Source: Phragmites australis
Taxonomy: Eukaryota; Streptophyta; Magnoliopsida; Poales; Poaceae
Length of the DNA: 64,000 bases
Assembly: GCF_958298935.1 (NCBI RefSeq)
Contig: NC_084921.1
Span: 9,186,001-9,250,000 of the forward strand
Direction of reading: 5' to 3'
Within the stretch, counting starts at the first letter, position 1. Each line of letters begins with the position of its first letter. The notes under the pieces were generated by a model. It was not told the origin of the DNA, ran no database searches, and saw only the letters and a program-made list of their open reading frames with translations. A program made the translations under genes and the position numbers. This document shows, piece by piece, positions 9,946 through 23,600 of the stretch.

Positions 9946-12900
9946 TCAATCTTTTGAGGAACTGCTGCTCGCGCCACTCTTCTTCCCACCATATTTCTGG
10001 CAACAAATTTGGGGCAAATTATGAGAAATGAAACGATAACTGACACTTGATTGAATAACATGAACCTGCAACTGGGCAAGAATTTGCTGAAGGTCACAAA
10101 CAAAAAGGCTAAAGTTCATCCATGGATTAAACTGATGGGATCTAATAAACACAAGCTTGAATAGGTAGATAAAGCCCCCGTGTGGTAGATTTTCAGTTTA
10201 TGTTACTGAAACATGAAACTCCCGTGGCAAATACAACATTTGCTCAGTATGTGTTAAACATGCCACTCCCATACAGGAAATAAACATAAGATGGCAATTA
10301 GAACAGTAGGTACTAACCTGCTTCCCAATACTGAAGGGCACATATTTGTACTTGATCATATGCACAATCTGGCGCTTCATCGTAAGGACGAAAAGAACAA
10401 CCCAGTAGCAGAGAAGTATGGGCCAGAAGACAGGAACATCAAATACGGAGAAGAAAGTCATCACAAAAGCTATAACAAAAGCTTTTGTGATTGCATACCT
10501 GAAACATAAGCAAATGGATATTATGGGTATCTTGGATTGAAACTACAAGATCAATATTCAGAATTTATATTTAAGGAAAGGAGAGGCGAAACTAGAACTA
10601 GACAGGAAAAGAGAACTTTGGATAAATGAACTATATTAGAAAAATACTAAAAAAATGACTGACCAGTCAAATATGCCTATTATATGTGCATGCTGCGCTG
10701 CATCTAAATCACATCAGGTGGAATACACGGGATACCTAAGACATGAAACTATAAGCATCGAATACGTAGAAAGCAATCGACGCACTACAAATGCTGCATC
10801 CATCTATGCATGCTACCAACAGTACTTTTCACAATAAAATCTTGCAGCTGATAACAATTTTACTGACACACAATGAATGTACTCCAACTCTGTAGTCAAA
10901 ACACATGAGACTTAATCACTAGTTGTTATGAACAATTGATGAAGACTGGACTAGCATTGAGAACAAGCATTACTGTGAGTTTTGAGAAGTTTGATTAATT
11001 CAGAAAGAAACTGTCAATAACTGACTTATTTTTAACCAACTCAGAAACATTAAAATTTGTGCTGACATTTTCCAGGAGAGTTCACAAAACCCATAAGATG
11101 AATCAAACTGTCAAATAGGGAGCTAAATCATATTTAGCTAGTTTAACAGTTAATCCACCCATGTAGCTATAGAGATCTCTGCAAAACAACCATAAAACTC
11201 ATGTGGAAAAAGATGAGGGGGTAGGTCACAAGGCCATAGTACACAACCTAGAACCCCTTGCATCAAGCACATGGGAAATGCACCAATATTATCACCAATC
11301 TACAAAGGATCATCAGTTGCTGAGTAAAAGTAAACAGGCAGTAAGATTCCTGAACTAAGAGTAGCTATTGTGGCTACTATCTGGAAGAACTAAAGCTAAA
11401 CTATGGACTAGGCAGATCCCTCGTGATGACGACCAATACCTATTACGTAATAAATAGCAAGGGCAGATAGCTCATCAGCAAAAATTACTGTGAATTTCAG
11501 AAATTTTGACAATCCAGATAGACACTGTAAAAGAAGGATCAATTTTAACCAAAATGAGAGCACTTCCGACTGATTATATTTTTAACAAAGAACCCCCTGC
11601 TGCACCAAGCACATGGGCCATGCACAGACCAATATAATCACCAACCTACAAGGTCTGCTTCTTGCAGGGTGGACCAACAGCAATGTGTGCCATATCTCTT
11701 TATTATTCTGTGGTACCACAACGCTATAAACACCAAAGGAGTTTGTGTTTTCCACTTCATCCATTGGAATCCCAAAGGACAGATATGGTGCAAACGAAGC
11801 GAGGCAACATGCCTTGAGTGGTTTATTCAGGGTACTGAGCTATTCGGCTGCCATTTAAGTGGTAACTTACAAGCTTCAAGGCTTGGTTGGGTAGCTGAAG
11901 GACATGTAAAAGAGAATATAAAGTCCTAGAATCTGTTGGGCATTTGTTGGGCTTAGCAGGGCCCACACTTTTGAGCCATCTTGTATGATACTGACTATAG
12001 GCATGAGGGGGTAAGGCAAGATATATGAGTGCAACTTCCCTCTTCTCACGCGCCAATGTTTGCATCACAATTGGATTACCACAGTACAATGACCATGGTG
12101 TAGAAGGTAATAAGCACAATATGATCATCCTTCCTCTGCGATTGAGTGTAGTTTTCCCAGTTCCCACTTTCAACTATGATGTTCACATTTCCTAGTGCCT
12201 ACTGTAGCCTCAATTGTGTGGGAAAACATATTAAGTTGTGTACATCACAAAAGTAACATGCAAGAAGCGATGATGAGCAGACAATATAATGTGCAAAATG
12301 AAGGCCTGAGTAGTTAAATTTGAATGCAGCACTATTCAGCACAGATTGACAAGGACTGTGTAGCAAATTCCATTGCAGCCTGACTCTATTAAATGACCTT
12401 AATCAGGGTAGCATGCCAACTCCCTAATGCAGCAATTTAAGTCAAATTTTGTGATCTTGCAGCCCTTTTTCTTTTCTCACAGAAGCAATAGTGGTAAGAT
12501 CATGTACTCTTTGATTTATACTCTAACCTACACAAGTTCTCATTTGCCATTTTCTGATCAATCAGACCAAAATGAAGCATATGTCTATAAGTCTGTTGTG
12601 CTTTCTACTACTCATATGAGAGAGCAATGAGGACATTGGCATGACGCATGCCAGAGTTGGTTGACCTATGTGAAAAAGATAACTATTGCTCGTCAGGGGA
12701 AGGATCAACCGTAGCTGAGCAATAGTAAGTAAGCAAAAAGTCAAATTTACATTGCTGGATCACGATTAGATGCCTAGCTAGCAATCGTCCGGCTACCATG
12801 TCGACGAGTTAAAGCTAAATGACTATTGAGGCCGATCCGATCACCCCATTACAGTAGTAAAGGCAAATACACACAAGTATAGCGTAGGGGCGAAACATGG

Positions 12901-13314
12901 ATCTGATAAGGGGCAGAGACAGATCTGGGGAGGGGAGCCGGGATCTGACCAGAACTTGAACTCGGGGAGGCGCCTGATGAAGGGCTTGAACTCGTCGGAT
13001 CCGCGGGTCGGGAGCGCGGGCCCGTCGGCGGCGGCGGAAGGGTCGAGCTCGGGGTCGACCATGGGGGAGAGGAAGCCGATGAGGAGGTTGAGGAGGTAGA
13101 TCCCGAGGCCGTAGGAGACGATGTAGAAGCCCTGTACCAGGTAGACGCGCAGCGCGTAGATGGCCGCGACGGCGAGCGTGCCGAGCCACCGCCCCGTGGC
13201 GTGCGGGGTGGAGCGGTCCAGGTAGTACTGGAACGCCCGCGACGCGTCGGTCCGCCACTTGGCCGCTGCCGCTGCCGCGGCACCGCCGCCGCCGGAGTCG
13301 CCGCCGCCATCCAT
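9946..13314 (-). CDS. RER1: RER1, Golgi-to-ER retrieval receptor (3 exons, 198 aa)
   Basis: RER1 is a four-span membrane protein of the cis-Golgi that returns escaped ER membrane proteins to the ER in COPI vesicles. Three exons join in frame: 13314-12950, 10498-10318 and 9996-9946, with introns of 2,451 and 321 bp that all obey GT/AG (donors TG/GTCAGA and CAG/GTTAGT). The total is 597 nt including TGA, or 198 residues, normal for plant RER1. Exon 1 gives a Gly/Ala-rich N-terminus, [13 protein letters not shown], two membrane segments and the family signature [14 protein letters not shown]. Exon 2 gives [12 protein letters not shown], the [18 protein letters not shown] membrane pair and [17 protein letters not shown]. 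Exon 3 gives a short Lys/Ser tail. No break is seen. The gene is intact and probably functional. Confidence 0.93.
10499..12949 (-). other. Large first intron of RER1
   Basis: AT-rich intron without coding features. A motif around CAAGCACATGGG..ATGCAC with ATCACCAA..CTACAA occurs near 11262 and again near 11607, suggesting an old internal duplication or two copies of a short repeat. Confidence 0.5.
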
Positions 13315-13974
13315 CGGATCGCGTGGGTGGAACCCTAGCCTAGCCTGGGTCGGACGGAGGGGAAGGAGGGGAGCGGAGGATGGCTGGGGACGACGAGACG
13401 AGTCGACTTTTTCTGGTTGGGTTTACTTGTTGCTTGGTTGGTTCGGTTCAAGGCGTCCATCTCTACAGGGACAGCATTTTTGTTGGATATTCTGTTGGTT
13501 TAAGGTGATGAGGCTAATATCTAACCGAGATGTCTAATATAGTACTATCTTACTCAAACAGGTGTTATTTTAGAAATTTTATTTTATTTTTAACCAACAG
13601 AATATCTAACTAAGATGTCTAATATAGTACTACCTTACTCAAACAGGTGTCATTTTAGAAATTTTATTTTATTTTTAAATAGATGTTATTTTAATTTTTT
13701 AATATAGTGTTTTATTAGAGTGCCTATATTAAAGATTATTGGAAAGTGAAGTTTTAATTTAATAAGTGTGGTTGATTAATGGCTTATGTGTTATTGAATG
13801 TGGAAGAAATAGAGAGATGTAAACATACTACGTACGAAAGAATTTATTGTAATCATGTCCTATTGTCAAAGGCTAAAACGATATCTAAAAGAGAACAGAT
13901 GTAGTACTCTCTTTTTTGTTTTGCGTGTCGTAAACAATACACGCTAAATAACCTGCATATATGGCACATACTTA
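13315..13974. other. RER1 5' UTR and upstream region up to the Helitron
   Basis: Immediately upstream of RER1 is GC-rich leader with AACCCTAG-type sequence, then AT-rich DNA. The Helitron begins 660 bp upstream of the RER1 start codon, so the distal RER1 promoter has been displaced or replaced by it. Confidence 0.45.
13484..13690. repeat. 85-bp tandem duplication with a short inverted repeat
   Basis: GATGTCTAATATAGTACT recurs at 13529 and 13614 with matching flanks (period 85). GATATTCTGTTGGTTT near 13486 and its inverse AACCAACAGAATATC near 13591 form arms of about 15-18 bp. Possibly a small MITE-like unit near the RER1 promoter. Confidence 0.55.
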
Positions 13975-13999
13975 TCTCTCCTACTTAAAAAAAAAGGTA

Positions 14000-16900
14000 A
14001 GAATCCTTCCTCCCACCTCAATGTTTTCTTCCGCTCTCAAGTTTTTCCGTCTGTCCCTTTTTATCGCCGTGCCTTCTTTCCCTATCCTTTTCTTTTCCGC
14101 AACAAATTAACGCCCCCTTCCTTTTATTTCGCTCGATCACCCTCACGTGCGCAGACGGCTCCTCTGCCTGCCGCCGGTGGCCTGCGATCGGGGAGGGTAA
14201 GCCGGCAGAGGCGCCCCGCTCAGTGAATCCTCTGCCTGCAGCCGACGGCCTCACAACGGCCTCCTGCTGTGATCCCCTCTAACGCCAGGTCTCCGCCTCC
14301 CGGTGATCCTCATCACCATTCTGGCGTCACTGCGCGCACAGAGATCCCCTGCCGACGTGCATCCGAAGCCTCTCGCCTTCTTCCTTCCCTTTCCCCTCTC
14401 GGTGGTCAAGTTCCTCTCGGCTCCCCTGCCCGGCGGTCGGTTCGTCTCGAAGCCTCGCACCAACGTAGATCCCTCTGCGTTCTTTCACGGAAGCAAATCA
14501 CGCCGCCTCTTCTGTACGGGTGCGGAGTGGTGATCCGTCCAGGCCTCCGACACTCCCGAGGAAAACCATCTCCTCTGATCCGATCTGTTCATCCCAGCTC
14601 TCCTCTGGTGACCAGCGATCATAGAGGAATTCAGGTCTATCTCTCTCTCGGCAGCAATTTAGTTTTTCGTTGCCGTTCGGTTTGTTCTGGAATCAAGCTG
14701 GAAATCTAATTAGGCAATCTGATCATGAATTGTTAGGATGTGTGATCTCGTAGTGGTAGTACTGCTTACAGATACTTATAATTCATTCCTGATAGAAATT
14801 TTTGCCCATCTTGTGTGATTTTTTTTTCTTAACACCTGAAACGGAAGTGATTCTGATGTAAGCTACAATATTTTCATGAAATGTGCGATGATTATGGTTT
14901 TGTACACCGAATTATAGTGAGTTCAGTCTGGATTTGCCATTTGACAAATTTGTGTAACCTGGTTCTTTAACTTTAGTGGCTGGTTGTGGTAGTGATTGGT
15001 TTCGAGATTCTATTCATTAATTGTGTGTATTCCACCATTTTCATTATATTCCTATATAGATGAACAGAACCCGGATAGCCATTTTCTCTCATAGCTACAT
15101 TTACGTAACTGAGCATTGATGCACATCGAGCTTGTTAGACAGAAGGTTCATCTGGTGTTTGTATGTCTATTTGCCTGATCTGGTGTTTCGTTTCATTTAT
15201 GCCTCAATGTTTCCCTTCTGCCTTTTTAGATTCCTTCTGAAATATTGGAAGTGTGGAAGGAGAAGGGGATGTCTTAGCAAGGACCAACAAAGAGGTAACT
15301 TTCTGATTGTTATGGAGATGGTGATCTACTTTGTATGACCTGTAAGAAACCTTTATTTTTAGCACAGTTTCCTTTTTCTCTTTGGATTGAATTTTTTTTT
15401 CTCGGGATGCACCTCTGGTAAGTTGGGTATCCCTGCGAAATGAGACAGAACATACTTTGTAGTTCTAAGAAAAAAATATGGAGTGTCTACGAACTATGGA
15501 AGAGGTTAACCTGAGATTATCATTATTAAAGTGTCCCAATTATGCATCTTTAACTCGACATCCAAAAATAAGAAATCTCTTTACAGTCTCCAGTTTTTCT
15601 TATAACTGTCCGATAGCTAAGCTTTAATGTCTTATTTGATTACACAAATTCTGTTGGCATGGTTCAACTAAGGAGAGAAAGTACCTTAGGCAAGTAAACT
15701 GGATCCTGTTCTTGGATGCACAAGGTGGAAATACTATTATCACGATGGAGGCTAGGTGGCATTGATTTACTGTAATCCAGAAGTTCTTGTAGATGCGACG
15801 AATTCTAGGGAAAAAAGACATAAAAGTAGTTAGAATCGCATCCCTGATTTAAGGTAGCCCATTGTTTGTTGGTTATACGAATATATTTGCTGAACACTCC
15901 GTATGTTGAGTTTTGAGTTAGAGGCTAGGTTTGCTTCCTGTTTGATAAATGTTTTTGCCACTACACACTGTGGAGAAGGTTAGTTTGTAGAATCACTATT
16001 TCGACAATATTAGTGGTATTACAATGCCTGGGTATCCGGATAGTTGGATGGCTAATATACAAACTCTTTAGTTCATTTGTTTCCACATGCTTTGTTCTCT
16101 TTTGGGTTTTCAAGAAGAAAGAACAGATACATTGTTGTTCTCTTTTGAGTCTATATAGAAATGTGGGTGATTTTTCACCTCTGATGCTCCAGAAAGAAAG
16201 TGTTTTTCATTCCTTAATCTGCAAACTTTTGGTATGTAAGCCCTTTTAGGTATTCAGTTGCGAGTGTCTGTGAAGTTGGCGTTTTCTCCAAACTTCCATA
16301 TGCTTGCTGTCTGGTAGCAATTGGAAGGCCAGAGAACTTATAAAGACAGTGTTACATAATTCTTTTGATTTGGGCATCGAAAATTCAGAATATGCTCATG
16401 CGTTCAATCTGTCTGCTGCTGCTGATTCCTTATTTTCTGACATAATACAGACCAGACAATAGTAAGATGTTTCAATTTTAGAAAAAAGGGGATATTGAGC
16501 ATCATACCAGAAAAGGTAATTTTCTATAATTGTGACTGAGTGACAGTTCGGATTTACTTAAATTGTTTGGGCAATTGGTCTGTTTTGCTATCTTCTTTTT
16601 TGTTGATTTATTGCTGAAATATAAACTCTTTTGAAATTCGCCAGTCACTTGGATGATTGATTTAGTTATTTAGAAATTTTCTATAATTGTGTGATTTTTT
16701 TTCCTTAATTTGCCGGTTCTGCATGTATTTGAAACCATCAGGACATATGACTTAGACACCAATAGCAAGATTATTGTTCTGATGACATTTCACAGACGGC
16801 CGTTTCAGTTTTCATATTCCTATTATTATGATGTTCTTGATGAATGACGGCAAGTATAGGTAATTAGTAGTGTGATTTACTTGATTCATGTAAACATAGG

Positions 16901-17320
16901 AAACCTGTACCTGCTATCAGATCTGCAGATTTGATTTTTTTTTCTATATCAGTCTAAACTATCTTATTTAGGGCAAAAATCATACTTTCTACCTTCATTA
17001 CTGTTTTGTGTATGTGATTAACATGAGTTACTATAAGTCTATTTGCAGCATGAGTTGAATGCGTCTCTACTGGTTTCTAAATACAGCTTTGATGCTACTA
17101 GCTATAAACAGAGCTACAAGTTTATAAGGAAAATAAGCATACAATTTTTACCATGGTTTAGAAATTAGCAGCAAACACAAATAAATCACAGGCATCTCCT
17201 GTCGATGCTCTCTTTTGTTTATTTTAGCATCTTAGGTGTTCAATGGTTTCCCCTTTTCCACTTGGCAGTATACATACCTTGTAATGGAATATTGGTCCTT
17301 TGTTGTCTTCATAGCAGATA
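14000..17320 (+). other. 5' leader region of the Helitron
   Basis: GC-rich at 14090-14640, AT-rich after that. This looks like a 5' UTR exon near 14100-14630 followed by a very long intron leading to the first coding exons near 17473 (candidate donor AG/GTCTAT near 14632). Open frames within have no recognised domain. No replication-protein-A gene or captured host gene is seen. Confidence 0.4.
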
Positions 17321-17680
17321 GCGTCTTCGAAACGAGGCGGTGGTCGTTCGCCATTCAAGGACCTAACCAACACCCCAAACACAGGTAATGTTGATCAGCT
17401 ACTTTGAAAAGATCCCGTCTCATACTCCATAACTAACTACATGTTGATCAACTACATGTTGTACCTTTTTAGCTGGTGACAACAATAGCAATGTTGGTGG
17501 ATCTATGGCGTCTTCGAAACGAGGCGGTGGTCGTTCGCCATTCAAAGCCCTAACCAACACCCCAAACACAGGTAATGTTGATCAACTACTTTGAAAAGAT
17601 CCCGTCTCATACTCCATAACTAACTACATGTTGTACCTTTTTAGCTGGTGACAACAATAGCAATGTTGGTGGATCTATGA
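17321..17680 (+). repeat. Tandem exon duplication at the start of the Helitron gene
   Basis: A unit of 197 bp (copy 1 starts 17321, copy 2 starts 17518) holds the exon for SSKRGGGRSPFK..LTNTPNT, its donor and intron, and the next acceptor. Only copy 2 has an ATG (17515-17517); copy 1 has ATA at the equivalent place. Copy 1 carries 16 extra intron bases. The copies are nearly identical, so the duplication is recent. Confidence 0.8.
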
Positions 17681-20600
17681 CATCCGATACACAACCACCA
17701 CTCGTAGATGCAAAAGAACGTAAGAGGCAAAGAGATAGGGACTGGTATGTGCTGAAAAAAGATGAAATACTAAAGAAGCGTCGTGAAGCATATCGGCGAA
17801 AGAAAGCTGAAGCCGCATTTGTAGATGTCGATAAGCATCAATCAGTGACTTTTCAGAACGATCAAATGGGATCAGGGCAATCCGCGCTTCCCAAACTAGG
17901 ATGCACTCCAAATGCAAGAGGTGTTGTGCCCATACAAATTACTTGCAAGCATAATATCTACTTGATTTAACAAATTAGTGCATCAAATTTTGGTTCATTA
18001 TGTTTGTAGGCATCCCCAATGTTGTTACGGAGTCATGTACGCCGATAAGTGGTACGACAAAGTCGACGTTTTTTGAGCAACCCACCGCATGCAACAAGGA
18101 AAATATGCCTCCTGGCGAGAGTAGTTATTGGGAATCCCTAGCTCATGCAGGTTTGTATTTAAATTTCAATGCGAAGTCATGTAAAGTTGTCTAAAGTTTT
18201 GTTGAACATGGTGCAGGTGACTTTACTATACCATCTGGTGATATTCATGGCCTAGACAATATAATGGAATTGACTCAGACTCCAAGTGGGTCTCTAGGTA
18301 CATTGAATGGTTATCTGCTTCTATATTTGCATATTCACACTCAAAATATAAAAGTGGGGCCTTGTAATGATAGAACTTTGAAACACATGCTCAACAAATA
18401 CTCATATTCTTACTTGTTTTGACACATGCCAACATCTAGGTTCTTACATCTCCACTACTTAAAATATTCGTACATGGTCCCTTGAGTTATCCTGTATAAA
18501 CCTTGAATGTCCTGCTATTATTTCTTGTTCGTTCCTTTGTTGGCGTGGACTGTTATACTTCTATAGGCTGGACCCTTAAATACACTTGACCTAAGTTCTA
18601 CATCATGCATACTTAAAGTTCGTACATGGTCCCTTGAGTTATCCTGTATAAACCTTGAATGTCCTGCTATTATTTCTTGTTCGTTCCTCTGTTGGCGTGG
18701 ACTGTTATACTTCTATAGGCTGGACCCTTGTTGTCCTTGCCGTCTTACGTAGACATCTCTTTTATATATATATATATTAAAAATATTTCTTTAAATACAC
18801 TTGACCTAAGTTCTACATCATGCATACTTTCGAATTCAATTAATGCACGGGCGCTCAGCTATTTATTATAATGGCATGTGATTTCATCCCAGGAAATAAG
18901 AGTGCTTCTAATGCGAGACAATCACGGCGTACTTGTGAAATTGCTCACAGACAAGAACTAACAACAGAGCAAATCGAAGCAAGCCGTGCAAGGTATAGGG
19001 CACGTTATGCAAATATGACACCAGAGCAGAGACAAGCAAGACGTGATCGTGATAAGGCTAGATACGCATTACGTCGCAACACCCCAGAAAAAATTGAAAT
19101 AATGCGCATGCATCAGAGGGTGCATTATGCAAATGTGACGCCCGAAGACAAGCAAGCAAAGAGAGATCGCGAAAAAGCATTGAAAGATTTGTGCCGCAAC
19201 ACTCTAAGCCAAGATTCCATTGCCATGCAGAACCCAATGTATGTCCCTGAGGTTGTGCCACTCACTGTGGATGCATCCGGTCCACATGGATCCACAGTCA
19301 CACATGATTGGTCGATTCCTGCGGTCACAGATACCCCTATTTACATCCAGTCAGCTTGTGATCAGATGCCGGACGTGGAGATTCCCAATATGGCTGCCAG
19401 TCAAAGATCACGTATACAACGCGTAACACCTGGAGAAAGGCAAGCATTGTTAGCCCGTCGTAACGAGCACTTTGCAAAAACGCCAACAAAGAAACGGTCT
19501 GACTTGACACAAGAAAGTCCAACTGTATGCGCAGAAGACATCAATGGTTCAGAACCTCCAACACAATCAATCCTCATTAACAACGGTAATGTTCGTACTT
19601 GCATTCAGCTTTCACCAAATTCCAATACAAAATATAGATCCTTAAGTACAGTACTCGTGTTGTATTAACAGAAGATACCCCTGCAACCCCTGATACTAAC
19701 AACGCCGCCACACCTCCAACACGGCCACCAGTTAACGACGACGGTAGTTTCCTTGACTGTATTCATTTTATATTTCAAATGAAATTCAGACCCTCATAAA
19801 AATTTATATTACCGTGACAGGTGATGATGATGGCGTCATATTCGAGGAGGACTCCGAAGATGAGGAGGGCTACATGTTCGGTGGTGAAGGTACTTTTGAT
19901 ATTTTTCATCTTGTGTCCATATCTTGTATAGCCTTATCTAACTATGATGCTAAAAATATCTTCAGACAGGGATATCAACGAGGATGTCGAATTCGATCAA
20001 GCTGACGACGACTCTGCCTCTATCTCTAGCGTACCTGATACGTACGACCACGTGTACAGCAATATACCCCCAGCCACGTACATGCTAAAGCCTGTTGAAA
20101 ACTGCCAATATTGCAATGCAAAGAAGTTTGAGCATGAGACAAAGGGGTTCTGCTGCCGTAATGGAAAAATTAAATTATCCACCACAGATACACCACCCGA
20201 GCTCATGAGGCTTTGGTCGAGTGCAGATGCTGACGCTAGGCACTTTCGTGATAACATTAGGTTTTTCAATGGTCATTTCTCATTCACGTCACTTTACTGT
20301 CATCTTGACAGTGAGACCACTGATATGAGAAAACATGGTATCTACACGTTTCGTGCCCACGGCCAAATGTACCATAACATACGGTCATTCGGTAGAGATG
20401 GTTCGGAACCCAAGCACCTGGAGCTTTACTTCTACGATGATAATCCCAGTCTAGAGCTTCGGTATCACCGCTGCCGCGAAGAGCAGTACCAGCAAGACAA
20501 GGATGTCATCAGAAAGCTGGTTGGCATACTGCGTGGCAACCCGTACTCTGAACAACTCCGGAGTATGGGACAGGTTCAGGACCTTGATGACTATCGTGTG

Positions 20601-23600
20601 ACACTGAACCTTGACCATAGGTTGGACCAGAGAACTTATAACGTGCCGGCCACTTCAGAGGTGGCCGCTGTTTGGGTCGAGGGGAGCGAACGCCGAAGGC
20701 AGTTTGAGAATAGCGTTATCCTGCAAGGGAAGAACAGGGAAGTATATGGCATTAGGTCGTATCATGGATGCTACGATGCACTGTCATACCCTCTCTTCTT
20801 CCCTAGAGGCGAACTCGGCTGGCATACCGACATCCCAAAGGTTGTGTGTCCATCGATGAGGTGAACGCGGCTCGAGCGGCTCGTAAAGCTCGTGGTAATA
20901 ATGATGAAGACCCAGGTTAGTGTTCTCAACAGATGGTATTTGCACGGTCAATTCTTGGCACTGTACTCTCTTATGTACAACACTAGCTTCTAACATCATA
21001 TGCTCTGTTCAGATTCTGGTGGTAGGCTATGCGTGTCCGTGCGTGATTACTACTGCTACAAATTCCAGATTCAGCCAGGGATATTCAACTCAATGTTGTT
21101 TGGCAAGCATCTTTTTCAGCAATTCACGGTCGACACATACATCAAGATCGAGAGTTCACGACTGGACTACATATGGGCTCATCAGAAGGAGTTAAGGGCG
21201 GACCTGTACCAAGGCTTGGTGGACAGCTTGCATGCCGGTGAGAGAAGAGCAGACGCTATTGGAAACCGGACTGTGCTGGCTACGTCATTTATTGGAGGAC
21301 CTCGAGACAAGAGGCGTCGGTACATGGATGCTATGGCTTTAGTGCGGAAGTACGGGAAGCCAGACGTCTTCCTCACAATGACATGCAACCCAAACTGGGA
21401 TGAGATCACGCGTGAACTCTATCCTGGCCAGATACCCCAGGATCGTCCGGATCTCGTTGTGCGTGTTTTCAGGGCGAAGCTAGAGGAACTAAAAAAACAG
21501 TTGCTTGAAAAGGACATTCTTGGCAAGGTGAAGGCATATGTCTATGTGGTGGAGTTCCAGAAGAGGGGCCTACCGCACGCCCACTTCCTGCTCATCATGC
21601 TGGGGCGGTACAAGCTCACATGTCCCGAGCAGTATGATTGTCTCATCTCAACCGAGCTCCCGGAGAAGCATAAGTATCCAGAGCTGTACAAGATGGTTGT
21701 AAAGCATATGATGCATGGCCCTTGCGGTGTGCTAAACCGCGATTGCCCATGCACAAAGGACCGTCCGTCATGCAAGAATCATTATCCGCGTCCTTTCAAC
21801 GCGACTACCTTACAAGGCAAGGACTCCTACCCGGTGTATCGGAGACGTGAAGATGGCCGCTGTGCGATGGTTCGAAAACACCTGCTGGATAACAGGTGGG
21901 TCGTCCCTTACAACCCTTACCTTCTGCGGCTGTTCAACTGCCACATTAATGTTGAGGCGTGCTCGAGCATAAAGGCCGTTAAATACTTATTCAAGTACAT
22001 ATACAAGGGCCATGATCGGGCCTCTGTGACTGTGACCGAGGCTGACAAGGCAGACATCAACGGCAACATCGATGAGATCAGGCAGTATAGAGACGCGAGG
22101 TGGGTGACCCCTCCGGAAGCCTTGTGGAGGATATACGGTTTTGAATTGAGCAAGAACTCGCCACCTGTGATGCAGCTGCAACTTCATCTCCCAAACATGC
22201 ACATGGTTTCGTTTCAAGAGGGCCAAGATATTCGGCAAGTGGTAAACCGTGAAGGTGCTAAGAAGTCAATGCTGACAGAGTACTTTGAGGCGAACAGATT
22301 ACATGAGCATGCGCGGGGTATCTTGTACCGGGATTTCTCCGAGTGGTATACTTGGCAGAAAGGCAAGAAAAAAAAATTCTGGCAAAGAAGGGTTCGAGAA
22401 ACTGGTGGACAGGTTGGTAGAATCGTGTCAGCTCATCCGACGGAGGGGGAACGCTACTATCTACGGGTTCTCCTAAACCACGTGTCTGGTGCCACCTCCT
22501 ACGATGACCTAAGGATGGTTGACGGCGAGATCCTACCGACCTTTCGTGAAGCTGCAGAGAGAAGGGGCCTGATCGAAGCAGACAACACACTGGACGAGTG
22601 CCTTACGGAAGCCGAGTTGTTCCAGATGCCACCATCGCTCCGAAGGCTCTTTGCAACAATACTGGTATTCTGTGAGCCCAGCGACGTGCGAGGACTCTGA
22701 CACAAGCACCTGGAGCCAATGTCGGAGGACTATTGCCGCAATAACTCATGCACAGTCGCTGTAGAACAGATGGTTTTGATAGATATCAGGAATATGCTAC
22801 AATCAATGGGGAAGGACATAAGGTCATTCCCTCTTCCCGAGATCGATGAGTCACATGACACGGCCAACGGTGTGCCCAGGGAGATCTTTGAGGAGTCCAC
22901 CATCGAGCTCAACGTTGAGGACGCAACTCTGTCGGACTCCCTCAACACCGAGCAGAGGGCCGCCTACGATGAGATTCTATCTGCTGTTGATAGCGACGAG
23001 GGCGGCGTGTTCTTTGTGGATGGACCTGGAGGCACCGGGAAGACTTTTCTGTACAAGGCGTTGCTCGCAACAATACGTGGGCATAATAAGATTGCTGTGG
23101 CAACAGCTGCGTCTGGTGTTGCAGCTTCCATAATGCCTGGAGGAAGAACTGTGCACTCGCGCTTCAAGATACCGCTGAGTATTGACGATGGTGCGTTCTG
23201 TAGCTTCACAAAACAGAGTGGGATTGCCAAGCTTCTGCGGACGGCTTGTCTCATTATTTGGGACGAGGCTTCCATGACAAAGAGACAGGCGGTGGAGGCT
23301 TTGGACAACAGCATGCGTGATATAATGAGCCGACCAGAACTGCCGTTCGGTGGGAAGACGGTTGTGTTCGGTGGAGATTTTAGGCAGGTCCTCCCTGTTG
23401 TCCGAAAGGGGTCAAGGGCTCAGATAATCGATGCGTCGCTGCGTAGGTCGTACCTTTGGGATTGCATGCGTCATCTAAAGCTGGTACGCAACATGAGGGC
23501 ACAGAGCGACCCGTGGTTTGCGGAATACCTACTGCGCATCGGTGGTGGCACCGAGGTGGCCTATGGTGATGGAGACGTGCGTCTTCCTGATGAGATATGC

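Noticed and set aside
12815..13310. Alternative minus-strand frames over RER1 exon 1
   Set aside because: The conserved RER1 protein is in the frame starting at 13314; the others are shadows of GC-rich codons.
14269..14709. 146-aa plus-strand frame in the Helitron 5' region
   Set aside because: No domain and no splice continuity with the Rep/Hel exons; more likely 5' UTR.
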